In this document: in pieces, positions 62,518 through 64,000 of the stretch
How the letters are laid out: every line of letters starts with the position of its first letter
How positions within the stretch are numbered: position 1 is the stretch's first letter
Assembly: GCA_039583875.1 (NCBI GenBank)
Contig: CM077153.1
Span: 118,416,568 to 118,480,567 of the forward strand
Source of the DNA: Platanthera guangdongensis
Lineage: Eukaryota > Streptophyta > Magnoliopsida > Asparagales > Orchidaceae
Direction: 5' to 3'
DNA: 64,000 bases
Notes under the pieces: model-generated
Database searches by the model: none
Told to the model about the DNA's origin: nothing
The model's input: the letters and a program-made list of their open reading frames with translations, nothing else
Position numbers and translations under genes: made by a program

Positions 62518-63598
62518 AATGTTATTATTTTGCTAGCATTTGAGCATGTTATTTATTATCTCATGTCATGATAAAACTTTAGGAGTGTTTTATATTTGTT
62601 TGGGCTGCATGTAGCCAAAATATTGTTATGAGCCTATATAAGGCCATGTCATGGTTAAATTTTATTAAGTTGAATGAATAAAAGTTTGAACCCTAATTTT
62701 CCCTCTTGAGTTCTCCCTCCTCTTTCCATCCTCTAAAATTTCGTCCAAGCCTCACTATTCTTTCTAGCCGCCAACCTCACCACCTTCCACCTCCCTCTCC
62801 CTCTTGGCCAAAGACCTCCTCTCTCCATAAACCGCCACCTTATTGCTACCACCTTCTCCCACCGAGCCCCTCTTCACCACCCTAATCCGGCCGGCCACCC
62901 AAATGCCAAACCCGACCAGCCCTTCAATCCCACAAACCCGACCAACCCTCTTCAAGGAGAAGTCTGACCACCCCTCTCTCTTGGTGGTTAGGACAAGGTG
63001 TTTTGCAACAATGTTTCGTGGATTTCGGCCAAGGCATGAAAGAGACGAAGGCGGACGAAGTTCCTCTCCATCTGTCGTAACTCCGGCAGAACCGGTGAAG
63101 AGCGATCCGGATTTAGTGAATCGGAATCATCCATTCTGATTGGGTAATGAAACCTTTTACTTATGTGAGATTTCCCTCTAGATTTTTTAACTGTGGTGGA
63201 TTTATTTTGGCCTGTATTTTGAAACGTTGGATTGATCATGGTTTTCATCGATTTTTTGTTGTTCATCTTAATTTCCTTTAAGTTTGAGGGGTTTGGCGAA
63301 TCTCGTTTTCTTTTTGTTAGGAGAAATCTACCGTTTTCCAAATCTCAAGATTTGGTAGATCTCTTTTGGTACAACTTCGCTCGATCGGACCGTGTGGGTC
63401 CTTTTAGCCGGAAAGAATATTGGCATATAGCCTTTTATTCGCTCCAAATCGGTTTGGCTACCCGTGTGTTAGCATTAACGTGATATAATTGCTTAGCGTG
63501 TGTGCTGCATGAAAACTTGTGCGAGTGTAAAATTAGAATCGTGGAGAGACAATCGTGCTTCGTCTGTAGTTTTGATGGTGTCAACGTGAGAGCCTGCA
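62518..63598 (+). repeat. 5' LTR of plus-strand element I (left end uncertain)
   Basis: The right end is set by a decayed primer site (63605). A TATA box lies at 62634. The transcribed part is GC-rich with long pyrimidine runs at 62690-62900. The left end could lie anywhere from 62312 to 62520, since no second copy is in the window. ORFs in it (62843-63139, 63232-63483 and their antisense) are probably chance. Confidence 0.5.
62634..62642 (+). promoter_or_regulatory. TATA box of LTR I
   Basis: CTATATAAGG in a plus-strand AT-rich context, about 965 bp upstream of the primer site. Confidence 0.45.
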
Positions 63599-63604
63599 CC
63601 AATT

Positions 63605-63616
63605 TGTTATCAGAGA
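63605..63616 (+). other. Putative primer binding site of element I
   Basis: TGTTATCAGAGA, two bases different from the initiator-Met site TGGTATCAGAGC, a few bases after a plausible LTR end at 63598 or 63601. Confidence 0.55.
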
Positions 63617-63953
63617 GAGGTTCACGTCAATTTCCTAATTGGCACCCTCACCCTCTTACGTAGTACGTGCACACACACTTGTCTTGCACATTTATTTGTC
63701 AAAATAACAAAAACAAATTCTTTTGGTCTGCCAATAGCGCTCTATATTTTTTTATTTTTTCAGCAAAAAAAATTCAAAAAAAGATTTTTTAATAGTCCCT
63801 TATTTATTTCCAACAAGAAAATCAAAAAAAAAATTTCTACCCTAGCTAGTAAGCGGAAACAATTTTTTCTTTGTCTTTTTCTTTAGGCCAGAAATACTGC
63901 TTAGTTGCATGCGCACGAGATTAGGTACGGAGTATTCCCCGTCTTCTTCCAAT
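63617..63953 (+). other. Leader of element I
   Basis: AT-rich untranslated leader with A and T homopolymers at 63745-63835. No gene seen. Confidence 0.5.
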
Positions 63954-64000
63954 ATGGCGGACGAATGGGATGAGGGTCATGGTCTCACAGCACTTGAGGA
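63954..64000 (+). CDS. Possible start of gag of element I (cut by window end)
   Basis: ATG at 63954 opens MADEWDEGHGLTALE and runs off the window. It is the first good ATG after the leader. The first 15 codons are too few to name a family. Confidence 0.35.
   Translation, partial: MADEWDEGHGLTALE

Noticed and set aside
62843..63139. 98-codon plus-strand ORF in LTR I
   Set aside because: Pyrimidine-rich transcribed LTR sequence, no domain, and no conservation can be tested with a single copy.
1..64000. Host protein-coding genes or tRNA genes between elements
   Set aside because: Every long open frame maps to a retroelement or an array; no cloverleaf with A and B boxes was seen. The TGGTATCAGAGC sites are primer sites, not tRNA genes.

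Overview
This window is plant nuclear heterochromatin made almost entirely of nested LTR retrotransposons. No host gene, tRNA, rRNA or CRISPR array can be supported. The lineages point to a flowering plant: Sirevirus-like Ty1/copia elements with a third ORF, a Tekay-like Ty3/gypsy element, and a Tat-lineage Ty3/gypsy element with two RNase H domains. Initiator-Met tRNA primer sites and genic introns of 52-74 bp fit this. I cannot name the species. Element letters used here are mine.

The nest is read from LTR ends and target-site duplications (TSDs). The outermost element is copia D (minus strand; 1-1621 and 51532-55848). Gypsy C (minus; 1622-51526, TSD GTTCG) is inserted in D. Two elements are inserted in C: the small gag-only copia G (plus; 2980-7215, TSD ATTAT) and copia B (minus; 8844-46022, TSD CATAG/CGTAG). 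Copia A (minus; 9050-34458, TSD GATTC/GGTTC) sits in the 3' LTR of B. The GC-rich Tat element T (plus; 15841-28114, TSD CTAGG) sits in the reverse transcriptase of A. At the deepest point five elements lie inside one another (T in A in B in C in D).

The right flank, 55848-64000, is a patchwork. It holds an LTR scrap, a truncated Tekay-like gag/protease with part of its LTR (E), the 3' LTR and ORF3 end of another Sirevirus-like element (F), a putative LTR rich in inverted repeats (H), and the 5' LTR plus leader of a plus-strand element (I) that leaves the window.

The copia elements run gag, protease, integrase, RT, RNase H and then a separate third ORF in the same orientation. Most copies carry stops or frameshifts. 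The best preserved proteins are the gag and ORF3 of A and the gag-pol of T, the last broken by one stop.

Three observations stand out. Element T carries two spliced genes antisense to gag-pol, each with its own TATA box and with exon phases that join correctly. Families of two superfamilies carry dense arrays of palindromes or hairpins built on a TCGA core in their LTRs, in the pol-ORF3 spacer and even inside gag. Many of the stop codons sit where a C-to-T change in CHG or CG context would explain them.
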